A stretch of 23,089 nucleotides of DNA from Lingula anatina. Its lineage: Eukaryota; Brachiopoda; Lingulata; Lingulida; Lingulidae. The notes beneath the pieces were generated by a model. That model did not search any database and was not told the DNA's origin. It worked only from the letters and a program-made list of their open reading frames with translations. Numbering within the stretch: position 1 is the stretch's first letter; every line of letters begins with the position of its first letter. The DNA is taken from positions 297,404 through 320,492 of the forward strand of contig NW_019775724.1 in the NCBI RefSeq assembly GCF_001039355.2, written 5' to 3'. The position numbers were made by a program, and so were the translations under genes. Shown piece by piece: positions 11,201 through 18,763 of this stretch.

Positions 11201-14200
11201 AGGCATAGATGCAAGAATAACTCACTTGAAGTATATTGTGAAGGTCTATTTTGTCAAAAATCTGCCCCATATAACCTGAATGTACATATTGCAATTCACA
11301 CCGCAGCAGCTTGTCTCAACCAGTTGGAAACTTGTGGCACAGCTTCAGGGACAAGATCACACCAACTACCCTTGCTGTGATGATGGATCTACTAGTACAT
11401 TATTTATGTCCTGTCCTCCTAGTTTCTCTAATACCATTTCCCCTGATCTATGCTCACATCAATCTCTACAGCTTTACCAACTGCTACACAGTTTTTACAT
11501 CTGACAGTATAAAGCAAAAATTGTAATAAAGCACTATCAATTTACTTGTTATATATTGATTTGAGGGCAAGAGAAAAAGGCAGAAACCTCATATCATAAT
11601 CAAGATAATTGAAAATCAAATATGCATAATCAAGTGGCTTTAATTGTACATACTACTGATGATTTAATCTTTTAAACTTCAGCATAAATTTTGACTTTCT
11701 CTTGTTTGAGCATAGCCACTTTATCAAAATGTGCTTGAACAAATAATAATAAACATAAACATGATGGAACATGGAGGTCAATTGCCACAAAACTAAGTTG
11801 ATTTGTACCTGGTAGCTTGAGAAATAATATCAGGTATTAATTTGAGCAGTAATAATACCACAGAGTTAACAACGACACAAGGATATGGTGTTATGTAACA
11901 AAATTCATGCATTACTTGCTGTGGCAGTGTCTCCCCAACCTATCGTGCACCGCAGGTTTTGATTTTCAGTGTCATCAATATTTTTGTTAGTTTGACGTAT
12001 GTATCTGCTATTCAAATAATATCGTTTGAAAAATAACTAACTAATTTAATTATGCTTTTGCAACATGAAATTATCATCAACTTTGCTGGTTCACGTGTAC
12101 ACAGTACTTTGCTATCAGTGCTGCTCTTTTCTCCCCAACTCGCCAATGACAGGCTAACCACATCGTTTCAAAACAACGTTGGTATGCTCCTTTAATTTGG
12201 TGTTGGCACTTTCGTCCCGGGGACATAGTCTACGGTTAAAAACAACGTATCGTTTTCACCCATCTTTGCATTGCTCCTGTACAAAATGTCCGCTTGCTGC
12301 CCGCCCAATTGAAAAATCGTAGCACGTGGGTAGTTATGCAAGACCTGTGACGTGTAACGCGCGCAAGGTTATTAGCTTGTTAGTAAGAAAATTCACTTCC
12401 ATAGCAACGGTTGCTAAGCAACGCTTTGAAATTTTGGGCACTGCCCTTGAAAATGATCAGCATAGTTCAAAAAACAATTGTGCCAGATTTTACGCTTTTT
12501 CCACATTCTGAGCAATTTGGCCAATATATAGCACCAATCATCCATTCTAATGGGTAGTATAAGAATGTTGACGGTATGTCAATGTATGAACGATCCCTGA
12601 CAAATTAAATAGATTAGATTGTCTATTAAAATATCTAGTCTTCCTCTCTCCCCCCCCCCTCTCCAGAAGAAAGCACACAAGCTGAAAGCTCGATCGGGCG
12701 CTTGATACCAATCGATCTTATTAGACGCATTTTCAATCTAATCTATTAATTTTTATAAAATATACTGCGAGGTTAATATGATGAATATGATGAATATGCA
12801 CACATTGCAATATATTACAGTATGCATTATGCTAAAATCAGTTGATTCGAACATAGCTTATTGTATTCCTCGCAGTGGCAGAAAGGGACCATCTAGATGA
12901 TATTGACAAGGAGCTATTGGACAAAATCGAGAAAATTGCCCGAGGAGAACATGTGGAGCCAGAGAAACAGGTCACAATTTGGGATTTTGCAGGTCAGGAT
13001 GTCTACTACACCACGCACCAAACGTTCCTCTCAGAGCGGATCATCTACTTGTTGGTGTTCCGACTTAACCAGGACCTCGATGATAAAATCCGTGTATACA
13101 GGGGAGAGAAGACACTGAAAGGTATTGTTGAGGTTTATGTTTATATCTTTACATGTGTAAGCTACTCAGGGCCCTCATGTAAATATTAGTAATGGCCTGT
13201 CAGCTGTGTGTAATTTCTTTATTAAAAGACCCACATTTTTACATCTCTATATTGCTCTTAATATATTGCTATAGGCATATATATATATATATATATAATA
13301 ACATTGAGTTTTTAGTAGTGTTAATTTTAAATGGTTCCGATGAGTGTTTTAGATTTTAATATTGTAGTAATTTTAACGATTTTAGTTATATTATCCATTG
13401 TAAGGCGCCCAATAAGAAACACTATTATTATTATATTAATGGGCGCTATTTTTTAGCAATGCTGAGGAGAAAACACCGATTAATATTCATCTTTGCAATT
13501 ACCTCAAGGCTTTATATACATTTTTCAGAGTTTATTATGTTTTGGTTAAACTCAATCCATATGCACACTATTGGAAAATTGAGGGAAGAAGACAAAAATG
13601 TCATGCCATACGTCTTGATTATTGGAACTCATAAGGACATGTTATGCCCACAGGTGAAAACGCTTTTCTCATCACAATTATTCAATTACTACCGTACTTA
13701 TTCTATGTATGATTTGTATCCCTTCAACCATATCACGATTTCTGACGAGTAACGTAATTATTTAGAAACTTTTCACTATGTGACTATTTGTGGATGGCAA
13801 GATATAATGTTGGGGGAAAAGGGTGTTCCTTGCCCCCTGTACTCCATCCTAATTATATAGGTTCCTTGCAACATACCCCATTTCTCAACTTGAACGAAGT
13901 GGACTATATCATATACACACATACACATACACACACCCCGGTAAATGTTTTCTTTTGCACTGACAATTTAACATTATTATATGGTAGTGAACAACAACTA
14001 CAAAAATGTCTTAACTAGTTTTTATTCATAGGGCGACGTTGAAAAGATTTTTGATAAACTCAAGAAGTGTCTCGACGACAAGCAGGTACTCAAGGACCAC
14101 GTCTACCGATGTTTTGCCATAAGCAACTTGGCCGAAGATGATGAGGAGTTTGCTGAAATAAAAAGAGCGATCGAAGATTTGTGCGGTTACAGCAGCGAAA

Positions 14201-17081
14201 GTGAGGCTACCGTTCAACATCTTCCAGTGAGTTGGATTAAATTGGAAATGAATTTGGCAGAGAAGAGTGAAGAAACCCCCATCATAACTATTGAAAAACT
14301 GAGGGAAATGGCGCAAAGGGTAGGACTCCCTGATGGAGAATTACAAGAAAAATTCATTCCTTACCATCACCGTCAAGGAGACATCCTACACTTCAAAGTT
14401 GATGGACTGGAAAATGTCGTCATAATAGATCCACTTTGGTTAGCAGATGTGTTTTCTGCCATCATGACCCCGGCCAGCATTCACTCTGTGCATTCACACA
14501 GTCGCGGCCATTTCCTGAAAGATGAGCTTAAAAGAGGAGTCCTAAAGGAGGAGGTATTTGATGAGTATCTAAAAGAATTCAAGACGGCCGAAAAAAAGAC
14601 TGAAATCATTCGACTTATGCTGCATTTCGACTTGATGTTAGAAATATCCCAATCAGTTGAAAACCCTCTGCCCTGGTCTGGAAAGAGAAGATTCGTTGTG
14701 CCCAGTATGCTGGTATCCAATAACAGTGCAAATAACGCCTTGTCTGAGACGGATCCACAGAAATATTTGCTTATCGCATTCCCTCACATTCTGTTTCCAA
14801 CCGGGTTGTTTCATCGTCTGATCGTCCGTCTTCTTAGGAAGTATAGAGCTCAGGACTATGAACATAACATTCCAGTTGTTGGGTTTGACCACGCCTCCTT
14901 CCGTATGGTTGACAAACAGTCGGTGCTCCATCTTGCCATTGAAGAAAAGGCCATGAGAATGATGATAACAAACGCTACTGGAAACAAAACAAAACCTCAC
15001 ATATACTTGAACGCACGGAAAACCGTCGACGAAGAGCTGTCAACTCTTAGGAAGACGTACTGTCCCAGGACGCAGTTTGAATTCCGCATTAGGGTAAATA
15101 ACAATGGAAAAGATATTGCAATAAAAGCAGAGGACGTCCAGGAAAACGATCAGATCTGTTGTTTTGTAGAGGGCTCTGAAATAGCAATTGATATGACACC
15201 GTATCGCATTTGGTTTTCAGGTAAGCATTAAAATTTTACGTAGTTTTGCTGTGAACAGACATAGTCGCTATATAATTAGGGGTGATATAATCATTGATAT
15301 CGGCGATACTTAAACTGATGTAAATGCAACTAATAATCTTGGAATATGTACTCAGATGTAGGGGAAGGGAATTTATAATTCAAAATTTTGCCAAGAAACC
15401 AATCTAAATGCCACCACATATATACTGAAATAATATAACTAATATAATCCCTGAAAAATGATATTTTACACATCTCATCAGTATTTTTCTGTACTTTATA
15501 ACCATTGATAAATTTCCCCTATCGACTTCGTTAGAACAATATAAATATCGCCAACAAAACATGCAATTTATATTTTAATCATTCCAACAATACGAGTTTT
15601 ACATGGGCATCATAGTCTGGGTGAAGGTAAGACTATTACCGTTCTGTGTGCCGGAAATTTTTCATATAACTGTCGCATATTAGATTTATTACCCAGCCGT
15701 GCACAGCGCTATAATTTATTAACTTTTAATTTAAAAACAACTGCCCAAAAATATTTGGAAAGCATTTACATGCTATGTTAAAAATAAATATCATGCCCTG
15801 GTCATATTTTGACAATTTACCTGCGGCGCGGCAGGTATATGTACAGCGGGTTACCTTTTGCTCACAACACATACCCATTGATAATTTTCTTCATACTTAA
15901 ATTTCATGTATATTATTAATTGCTAATTATGGTTCATCATGCGCATATTCTTGTAATCCGTCTTATTCTTACAGATAGTGCACAGGCAGTACAAACAAGT
16001 GAACCAGGTAATTTTGTATTTGGTAGTGCTTAGCTTAGGCTAAGAAGTACGCGCATTATTCTTATTTTTACTTCTATTTTTTTCTTTTAGCTTACAAATC
16101 TTCAATATAAAGAAATAACATATTGTTACTAGCATGCACCCCTGTTCATATGACAGCACATTTCACTGACTACATATTTCTCCCATAATGCAGTGGTGGT
16201 TGCCGTATATTTTACACACACACACACACACGCACACACACACACACACGCACGCATTAGTATACTACTCTCTCTCTCTTTACCTAAAAATTTTTTGTAC
16301 AAAGAGCATTGATCATTATCATATGTTTCTATTAGTAGGTGCGAATGCCCCAGATGCGTCATTTATTGATGCACAGAAGTTTGCAAGGCTGTGTTATCTC
16401 GTTATTGAACTTGGAACGAAAGTCATTAGAACTTTCTTCCTCAAGGATGTTGTTAGGCCTAGCATCACTAATGGTGAGCACATCAGTGATAAAGATGCAG
16501 TGCTTCAGTTTTTTGGTAAGCATGACGTGAAAAAGGAACTCAAGAAAACAAAGGTCATATATGCTTCTCAGTGGAATCTGTTGTACCCTGCCTCTGGTCA
16601 TACAGATGTGGAAACGTTTGACATTACATTGCTGGTGTTATTGATAAGAAGTCTTCACCCAGACAAAGACAACCTGAAATGGCCAGCGTACCCAAAAAAC
16701 GTCAAGTTACCTTCCCCTCCACAAACAACACAAGGTTTCATCGACCACATCCAGCGACTTAAGAATGTCAGGAATTATGTACAGCATTCCGCCAAGTATG
16801 GGATCCAAGACATGGAGAAATTCCGCACAAATTGGGAAATCGCCTGTGCTTCTGTTCTAGCACTTGGTGCAGATCCAAATGAAGTGGAAAAGGTACAGAA
16901 ATCCATCTTTAGCATACAGGAGATAGATACAATAGTGTGTGAAATACGCAACTCGGCCGAAGATAACAAACGGCATTTCGACAGCAGATTTGACAGACTT
17001 GAATCACTAATATTTTTCATATGTGCCGTTCTCTGTGCCGTCCTCAGTGCTTTTGCCATAAATTACCAGTGGTGGATTTAG
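5042..17081 (+). CDS. Roc-COR GTPase with DZIP3-type HEPN domain and C-terminal membrane anchor (multi-exon gene, 5' end not resolved)
   Basis: Gene-level entry. Exons 5042-5269, 5720-5875, 6256-6411, 6758-6808, 12876-13121, 13529-13653, 14032-15220, 15975-16007 and 16339-17081 join in one open frame of 975 codons plus TAG. Every junction has AG/GT borders; all introns are phase 1 except the one after 13653 (phase 0). The domain order is Roc (P-loop GPYGVGKT, DFAGQ, THKD), COR, a short linker, HEPN with RNYVQH, then a hydrophobic tail. In the ROCO family, Roc binds and hydrolyses GTP and COR dimerises and couples nucleotide state to neighbouring domains. HEPN domains with R-x4-6-H are often ribonucleases. 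The likely topology is cytosolic with a tail anchor. There is no kinase domain. The N-terminal part and promoter are not identifiable here. An immune or stress-sensor role is inference. Confidence 0.85.
5720..5875 (+). CDS. Cassette exon, copy 1 (acidic, Ser-rich insert in Roc)
   Basis: The acceptor is CCAACTATTCTCAG and the donor is ATAGAG/GTATTG; both ends are phase 1. It is exactly 156 nt (52 codons). The peptide, with NSDTFCQPD and EESLPDSEENINNMLTNR, is acidic and polar with no recognised fold. It lies between the P-loop exon and the DxxGQ exon, so it adds a loop inside the GTPase domain. It is nearly identical in length and sequence to 6256-6411. Skipping it would keep the frame. Confidence 0.7.
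6049..6076 (+). repeat. (TTTA)n microsatellite
   Basis: About seven TTTA/TTAT units, between the two copies of the duplicated exon. Confidence 0.9.
6256..6411 (+). CDS. Cassette exon, copy 2 (tandem duplicate of 5720-5875)
   Basis: Same 156-nt length, same splice sites (CCAACTATTCTCAG; ATAGAG/GTATCG) and the same phase 1-1 as copy 1, offset by 536 bp. The differences are mostly substitutions with no indel and no stop, for example F to Y, M to I and FTVLSQTPQ to LSVSDQTPL. This is what a coding sequence under constraint would show. Flanking intron is duplicated too, from about 5550 to 5950 against about 6107 to 6480. Confidence 0.7.
6541..6615 (+). repeat. 75-bp dispersed repeat, copy 1
   Basis: GGGCGCTTGATACCAAT, then GATCTTATTAGACGCATTTT, then CAAT and an AT-rich tail. 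It recurs at 12695-12765 with an 8-bp indel. Function unknown; probably part of a small transposon. Confidence 0.6.
6758..6808 (+). CDS. 51-nt linker exon (Pro/Ser/Asp-rich)
   Basis: The acceptor is TTATTCTACAG and the donor is GCAG/GTAAGT; both ends are phase 1. It encodes 17 residues, APPDDSESPASPDKTA plus one split codon. This is disordered linker composition, in the same phase class as its neighbours, and within the Roc insert. Confidence 0.65.
7303..7603 (+). repeat. 300-bp repeat family with GCTTAGCAACCGTTGCTAA core, fullest copy
   Basis: The left part (about 7303-7460) is repeated in reverse orientation at 12365-12510. Its right part (about 7450-7603) is repeated in reverse orientation at 9640-9789. 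The core holds a near-palindrome, TTAGCAACCGTTGCTAA. This looks like a dispersed non-autonomous element with one full and two partial copies. Confidence 0.65.
7648..7893 (-). pseudogene. Possible relic of a non-LTR reverse transcriptase
   Basis: The minus-strand frame contains AKVYHLPRYN followed by LGVVIDRSLK. These recall two motifs near the end of CR1/jockey-type reverse transcriptases (K-V-x-H-L-G-x-x-N and L-G-V-x-I-D-x-x-L), but they are closer together than in an intact enzyme, implying an internal deletion. No catalytic YxDD motif is present. Short match, so weak. Confidence 0.25.
8012..8026 (+). repeat. Poly-T tract
   Basis: About 14-15 consecutive T. Could be the reverse-strand tail of a retroposon, but no body is recognised. 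Confidence 0.8.
9310..9480 (+). pseudogene. Possible ankyrin-repeat relic with frameshift
   Basis: One frame reads GADVEADNVQGQNALYIAHA, close to the ankyrin consensus (G-A-D-V-x-A-x-D-x-x-G-x-x-A-L-x-x-A). It then hits a stop at about 9400, while a neighbouring frame continues as GDCNALNIAKFIKSCK. That pattern fits a decayed ankyrin exon or retrocopy. No splice sites support it as a live exon of the surrounding gene. Confidence 0.3.
9640..9789 (-). repeat. Partial inverted copy of the 300-bp repeat family
   Basis: Aligns in reverse with about 7450-7603; landmarks are ATATGCTGCCTAGCAA, CTTAAAATAGT and TAGTGAT. Moderately diverged. Confidence 0.6.
12365..12510 (-). repeat. Partial inverted copy of the 300-bp repeat family
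   Basis: Aligns in reverse with about 7303-7460. AGCAACGGTTGCTAAGCAA and GAAAATGATCAGCATAGT are conserved. With the copy at 7303 it makes an inverted pair about 5 kb apart in the same intron. Confidence 0.65.
12667..12697 (+). pseudogene. Decayed linker exon lacking a donor
   Basis: A strong acceptor (CTCTCTCCCCCCCCCCTCTCCAG) precedes a phase-1 stretch coding for ESTQAESS, similar in composition to the other linkers. Coding-like sequence then runs straight into the 75-bp dispersed repeat (GGGCGCTTGATACC...) with no GT donor, and soon reaches a stop. The likeliest reading is a former cassette exon truncated by repeat insertion. It is left out of the gene model. Confidence 0.35.
12695..12765 (+). 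repeat. 75-bp dispersed repeat, copy 2
   Basis: Same sequence as 6541-6615 (GGGCGCTTGATACCAAT...ATTAGACGCATTTTCAATC), same orientation. Confidence 0.6.
12876..13121 (+). CDS. Roc domain exon: DxxGQ (G3) and switch II
   Basis: The acceptor is TATTCCTCGCAG and the donor is CTGAAAG/GTATTG; both ends are phase 1. Reading gives AERDHLDDIDKELLDKIEK (charged helix), then VTIWDFAGQDVYYTTHQTF with DFAGQ at 12983-12997, then RIIYLLVFRLNQDLDD. The DxxGQ plus YxxTHQxF pattern is typical of Roc/Rab-like GTPases of the ROCO family, as opposed to the DTAGQE of most small GTPases. Confidence 0.9.
13277..13297 (+). repeat. (TA)n microsatellite
   Basis: About 21 bases of AT alternation in the 407-bp intron between the G3 and G4 exons. 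The same intron also has a short inverted pair, GCGCCCAAT/AATGGGCGC, near 13405-13450, with an ATTATT-rich middle. Confidence 0.85.
13529..13653 (+). CDS. Roc domain exon: THKD (G4)
   Basis: The acceptor is TACATTTTTCAG and the donor is CCACAG/GTGAAA. It begins in phase 1 and ends in phase 0. It encodes FIMFWLNSIHMHTIGK, then MPYVLIIGTHKDML, with the G4 base-specificity motif THKD at 13627-13638. The W-L-N-S-I-H pattern before G4 is standard in ROCO Roc domains. The short exon has no stop in frame and joins cleanly to the COR exon. Confidence 0.9.
13911..13939 (+). repeat. (CA)-rich tract
   Basis: Imperfect ACACAT/CACACA repeats in the intron before the COR exon. Confidence 0.7.
14032..15220 (+). 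CDS. End of Roc plus COR (C-terminal of Roc) domain
   Basis: The acceptor is TTTTATTCATAG and the donor is TTTTCAG/GTAAGC. It begins in phase 0 and ends in phase 1; 396 codons plus one base. The first 50 residues complete Roc (FAISNL is the likely G5 region, then FAEIKRAIEDLC). COR follows: LPVSWIKLE, the helical stretch ITIEKLREMAQRVGL, GDILHFK, then VVIIDPLWLADVFSAIMTP, a clear COR signature. The second half includes RRFVVPSML, HILFPTGLFHRLIVRLL and a beta-rich tail. COR mediates dimerisation and transmits the GTPase state. This is the longest exon and shows no damage. Confidence 0.92.
15221..15974 (+). other. Intron between COR exon and linker exon
   Basis: 754 bp of AT-rich sequence with a good donor and acceptor. 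No repeat or open frame of interest seen. Confidence 0.6.
15975..16007 (+). CDS. 33-nt linker exon between COR and HEPN
   Basis: The acceptor is TTATTCTTACAG and the donor is ACCAG/GTAATT; both ends are phase 1. It encodes DSAQAVQTSEP, a short flexible linker. Omitting it would not change the frame. Confidence 0.65.
16214..16255 (+). repeat. (CA)n microsatellite
   Basis: About 42 bases of CA with a few CG interruptions, followed by a CT run, roughly 85 bases upstream of the HEPN exon acceptor. Confidence 0.95.
16339..17081 (+). CDS. Terminal exon: DZIP3-type HEPN domain and C-terminal transmembrane tail
   Basis: The acceptor is TCTATTAGTAG; it starts in phase 1 and ends at TAG 17079-17081; 247 residues. 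Residues about 10-185 fit the DZIP3/hRUL138-like HEPN family: ARLCYLVIELGTKVIR, KKTKVIYASQWNLLYPASG, ETFDITLLVLLIRSL, then IQRLKNVRNYVQH. The last gives R-N-Y-V-Q-H at 16770-16787, an intact R-x4-H motif of the kind that is catalytic in HEPN ribonucleases. A charged, probably coiled-coil helix follows (VEKVQKSIFSIQEIDTIV; NKRHFDSRFDRLES). The final segment LIFFICAVLCAVLSAFAINY is a single membrane helix near the end, as in tail-anchored proteins. The last codons, QWWI-stop, lie in an inserted transposon. Confidence 0.88.
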
Positions 17082-17106
17082 GTGGGGGTGGGGGGGGGGG
17101 GGGGGC
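17081..17106 (+). repeat. Poly-G tract
   Basis: GTGGGGGTG followed by a long G run, directly after the stop codon and inside the transposon. Confidence 0.9.
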
Positions 17107-17189
17107 AGAGGGATCCTGATTTCTGAAAAAAATCACACTAGTATTCCCCACTTGAAATTAGAATTTTGACTAGCTGAATTATAGTTCTA

Positions 17190-17195
17190 ATTAAA
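17190..17195 (+). terminator. Candidate polyadenylation signal ATTAAA
   Basis: The common variant hexamer ATTAAA lies 109 bases after the stop of the HEPN gene, within the inserted element. No AATAAA is seen in the next several hundred bases. Use is unproven. Confidence 0.2.
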
Positions 17196-17429
17196 GTATC
17201 AAAGATTTTTGGGGCCTTAAGCGGGCCTTCGAATCCCATGCCAGGGTGGGGTGGCTTGGCATATGCGCCCCTTCCCCTTCAAATAACCCTGTATCCGCTT
17301 CTGAATTACCGTGAGTGACAGGGTGAGTTGAGGTCCTTCTTTAGTTGTACGTGGCATATGTGGATGGTCCAACGTCAGATTGAACCTTCGAATTTTCACC
17401 CAGTAATATTTAACACAATTCAAGCCTAG

Positions 17430-17642
17430 ATTACATTTACACGGGCGCCGTGCGATGAAATTGTGTGCACGATTTTTTTATGTCATGAGGAGCTAGGGCT
17501 ACGCCGATTACGTCTACAATTAAATGGCCTAAAATTAGTACGAGTTTGCACGGTCATCGTCTACCTCCGCTCAGACGCCGTACGAAAAGTGTATTTCGGG
17601 CAGTATACGTGCACCGCACGGACATCGCATTTCAAATGTAAT
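17430..17642. mobile_element. MITE-like element with imperfect inverted ends
   Basis: ATTACATTT (17430-17438) pairs with AAATGTAAT (17634-17642), and just inside them CCGTGCG pairs with CGCACGG. The roughly 213-bp body is CpG-richer than the flanks and non-coding. No clear target duplication. Confidence 0.45.
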
Positions 17643-18220
17643 ATATGCTTAAAATGGTTTAAAAAATCATGGTATTAAGTGGAATTGTGAAAAGAAAAAC
17701 CATGTAAGTAGCAAGATGTGAGTATAAAAATTGATACGTCCATTTTATAGCTAAATTTATTTAATCATAGTCATTCAAACTAACAGTTTTGAGGATATAT
17801 TATGTTAAGTCTTTTCCAGTACTATGGAATGCATCTCTTGATACTAATGGCAGATCACTTAAGCCTCGGTCAGAACCGTAGCACGGGCTCTCAGGGCCTG
17901 TTTGCGTCCAAATTTTACGCAGAATCTCATGTCCCATGCAGGTCCTTCTTACAAAAATTCGAGTTCGCAGACAGCCCGTAGGCAAGCATGGAGGATGTTG
18001 GACATGTACAAAAGATTCTACGAATAGCCTGCGAACAGCAAGGCCGCAACCTAACTCGCTCCCCTCGCACGGACTTAGCAAGTGAGACGTGCGTTGTGCA
18101 AAACGCACGTCGCAAGCAATGAAGAAGCAATTGCCCTTTGCGTGTTGAGTAAGGCGCACGTCCTCACAACTAACGAACAGAGTCGAGAGCAAACCTGAGA
18201 GCATCACCCCCACGCCTGGT

Positions 18221-18229
18221 GTATAAAAG
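18221..18229 (+). promoter_or_regulatory. TATA-box-like sequence inside the transposon
   Basis: GGTGTATAAAAGGCG matches the TATA consensus and lies about 110 bases upstream of the relic ATG at 18334, as expected for a former transposon promoter. Activity unknown. Confidence 0.35.
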
Positions 18230-18333
18230 GCGTGCTCACTACGCAAGCTCGTGTCTTAACAATGAACGTCGACTGTGTAACGTGCACAACAATTTTCAAA
18301 ATTTTCAAACTTTTGCTCAATTTAGTTTCTAAT

Positions 18334-18369
18334 ATGCCTCCAAAAAGCAAGAGAAAGAAGCTTAAATAG
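18334..18369 (+). pseudogene. Relic start of a transposon-encoded protein
   Basis: ATG followed by PPKSKRKKLK and then TAG. The sequence just downstream continues as a charged, coding-like Lys/Glu/Arg-rich stretch in another frame. This fits the basic N-terminus of a transposon DNA-binding protein broken by a frameshift. The function of the parent protein cannot be told. Confidence 0.3.
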
Positions 18370-18763
18370 TAGAAAAAAGGGAGAGGGAAGACGAAAGAAG
18401 GGGAAAACAGGAAGCAAAACTGACGCACGCCATCAATACGTCATCATAAACTTGTGAGGCAAGTGTGAATAGAAGCAAAACTGACTTAAAAGGCCACTAC
18501 TTTTGCTTTGCGTTGCATTCCCTTCGTGTGGTGAGTGTGTGCCACGTACGCAGGAAGCAACACAAACTCAAGGAATGAGAGCAATTTTTCACGGTCATCG
18601 CTCCTTGCAATTAGCGTCACTGCTTGAAAGGACAACTCATGAAAGGACAACTCAAGGCAAACTTTCCTCTACCTCTACGAACTCCACGGCCTACGCTGCA
18701 CCCAAAATTCGTAGGGGATGTACGATCCTAAAATTCGTGCGTCCGGTTGTGACCGAGGCTTTA

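Larger units (their letters stand above)
6809..12875 (+). other. Long intron (about 6.1 kb) of the Roc-COR-HEPN gene
   Basis: Runs from the GTAAGT donor at 6809 to the CGCAG acceptor at 12875. It contains the inverted repeat family (7303-7603, 9640-9789, 12365-12510), a possible LINE relic near 7648-7893, an ankyrin-like relic near 9310-9480, and a decayed cassette exon at 12667. The stretches 7900-9200 and 10050-12120 show nothing I recognise; short open frames there have no family resemblance. The part 12120-12360 is richer in CpG than its surroundings. Confidence 0.6.
17067..17303. mobile_element. Non-autonomous DNA transposon inserted at the end of the HEPN gene
   Basis: The ends are imperfect inverted repeats, CAGTGGTGGATTTAGG (17067-17082) and CCTGTATCCGCTTCTG (17288-17303), matching at about 11 of 16 positions. 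The element is flanked by the direct repeat AATTAC (17061-17066 and 17304-17309). It is 237 bp, has a G run after the left end and C-rich sequence near the right end, and has no coding capacity. CAG...CTG ends are common in hAT elements, but the 6-bp duplication leaves the superfamily open. Confidence 0.6.
17862..18760. mobile_element. Non-autonomous PIF/Harbinger-like transposon
   Basis: The ends AGCCTCGGTCAGAACCG and CGGTTGTGACCGAGGCT are inverted repeats with one mismatch in 17. They are bordered by the 3-bp direct repeat TTA (17859-17861, 18761-18763), the target-site type of PIF/Harbinger elements. The 899-bp body has no transposase. It keeps a TATA-like box near 18221 and a short plus-strand open frame starting MPPKSKRKKLK. 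The long minus-strand open frame inside it resembles nothing known. Confidence 0.7.

Noticed and set aside
17220-17240. tRNA B-box-like CTTCGAATCCC
   Set aside because: No A box at proper spacing and no cloverleaf. It lies inside the small transposon at 17067-17303.
17800-18246. 148-residue minus-strand open frame
   Set aside because: It lies inside the Harbinger-like element, overlaps its end, is Cys/Arg/Leu-rich by composition and resembles no known protein.
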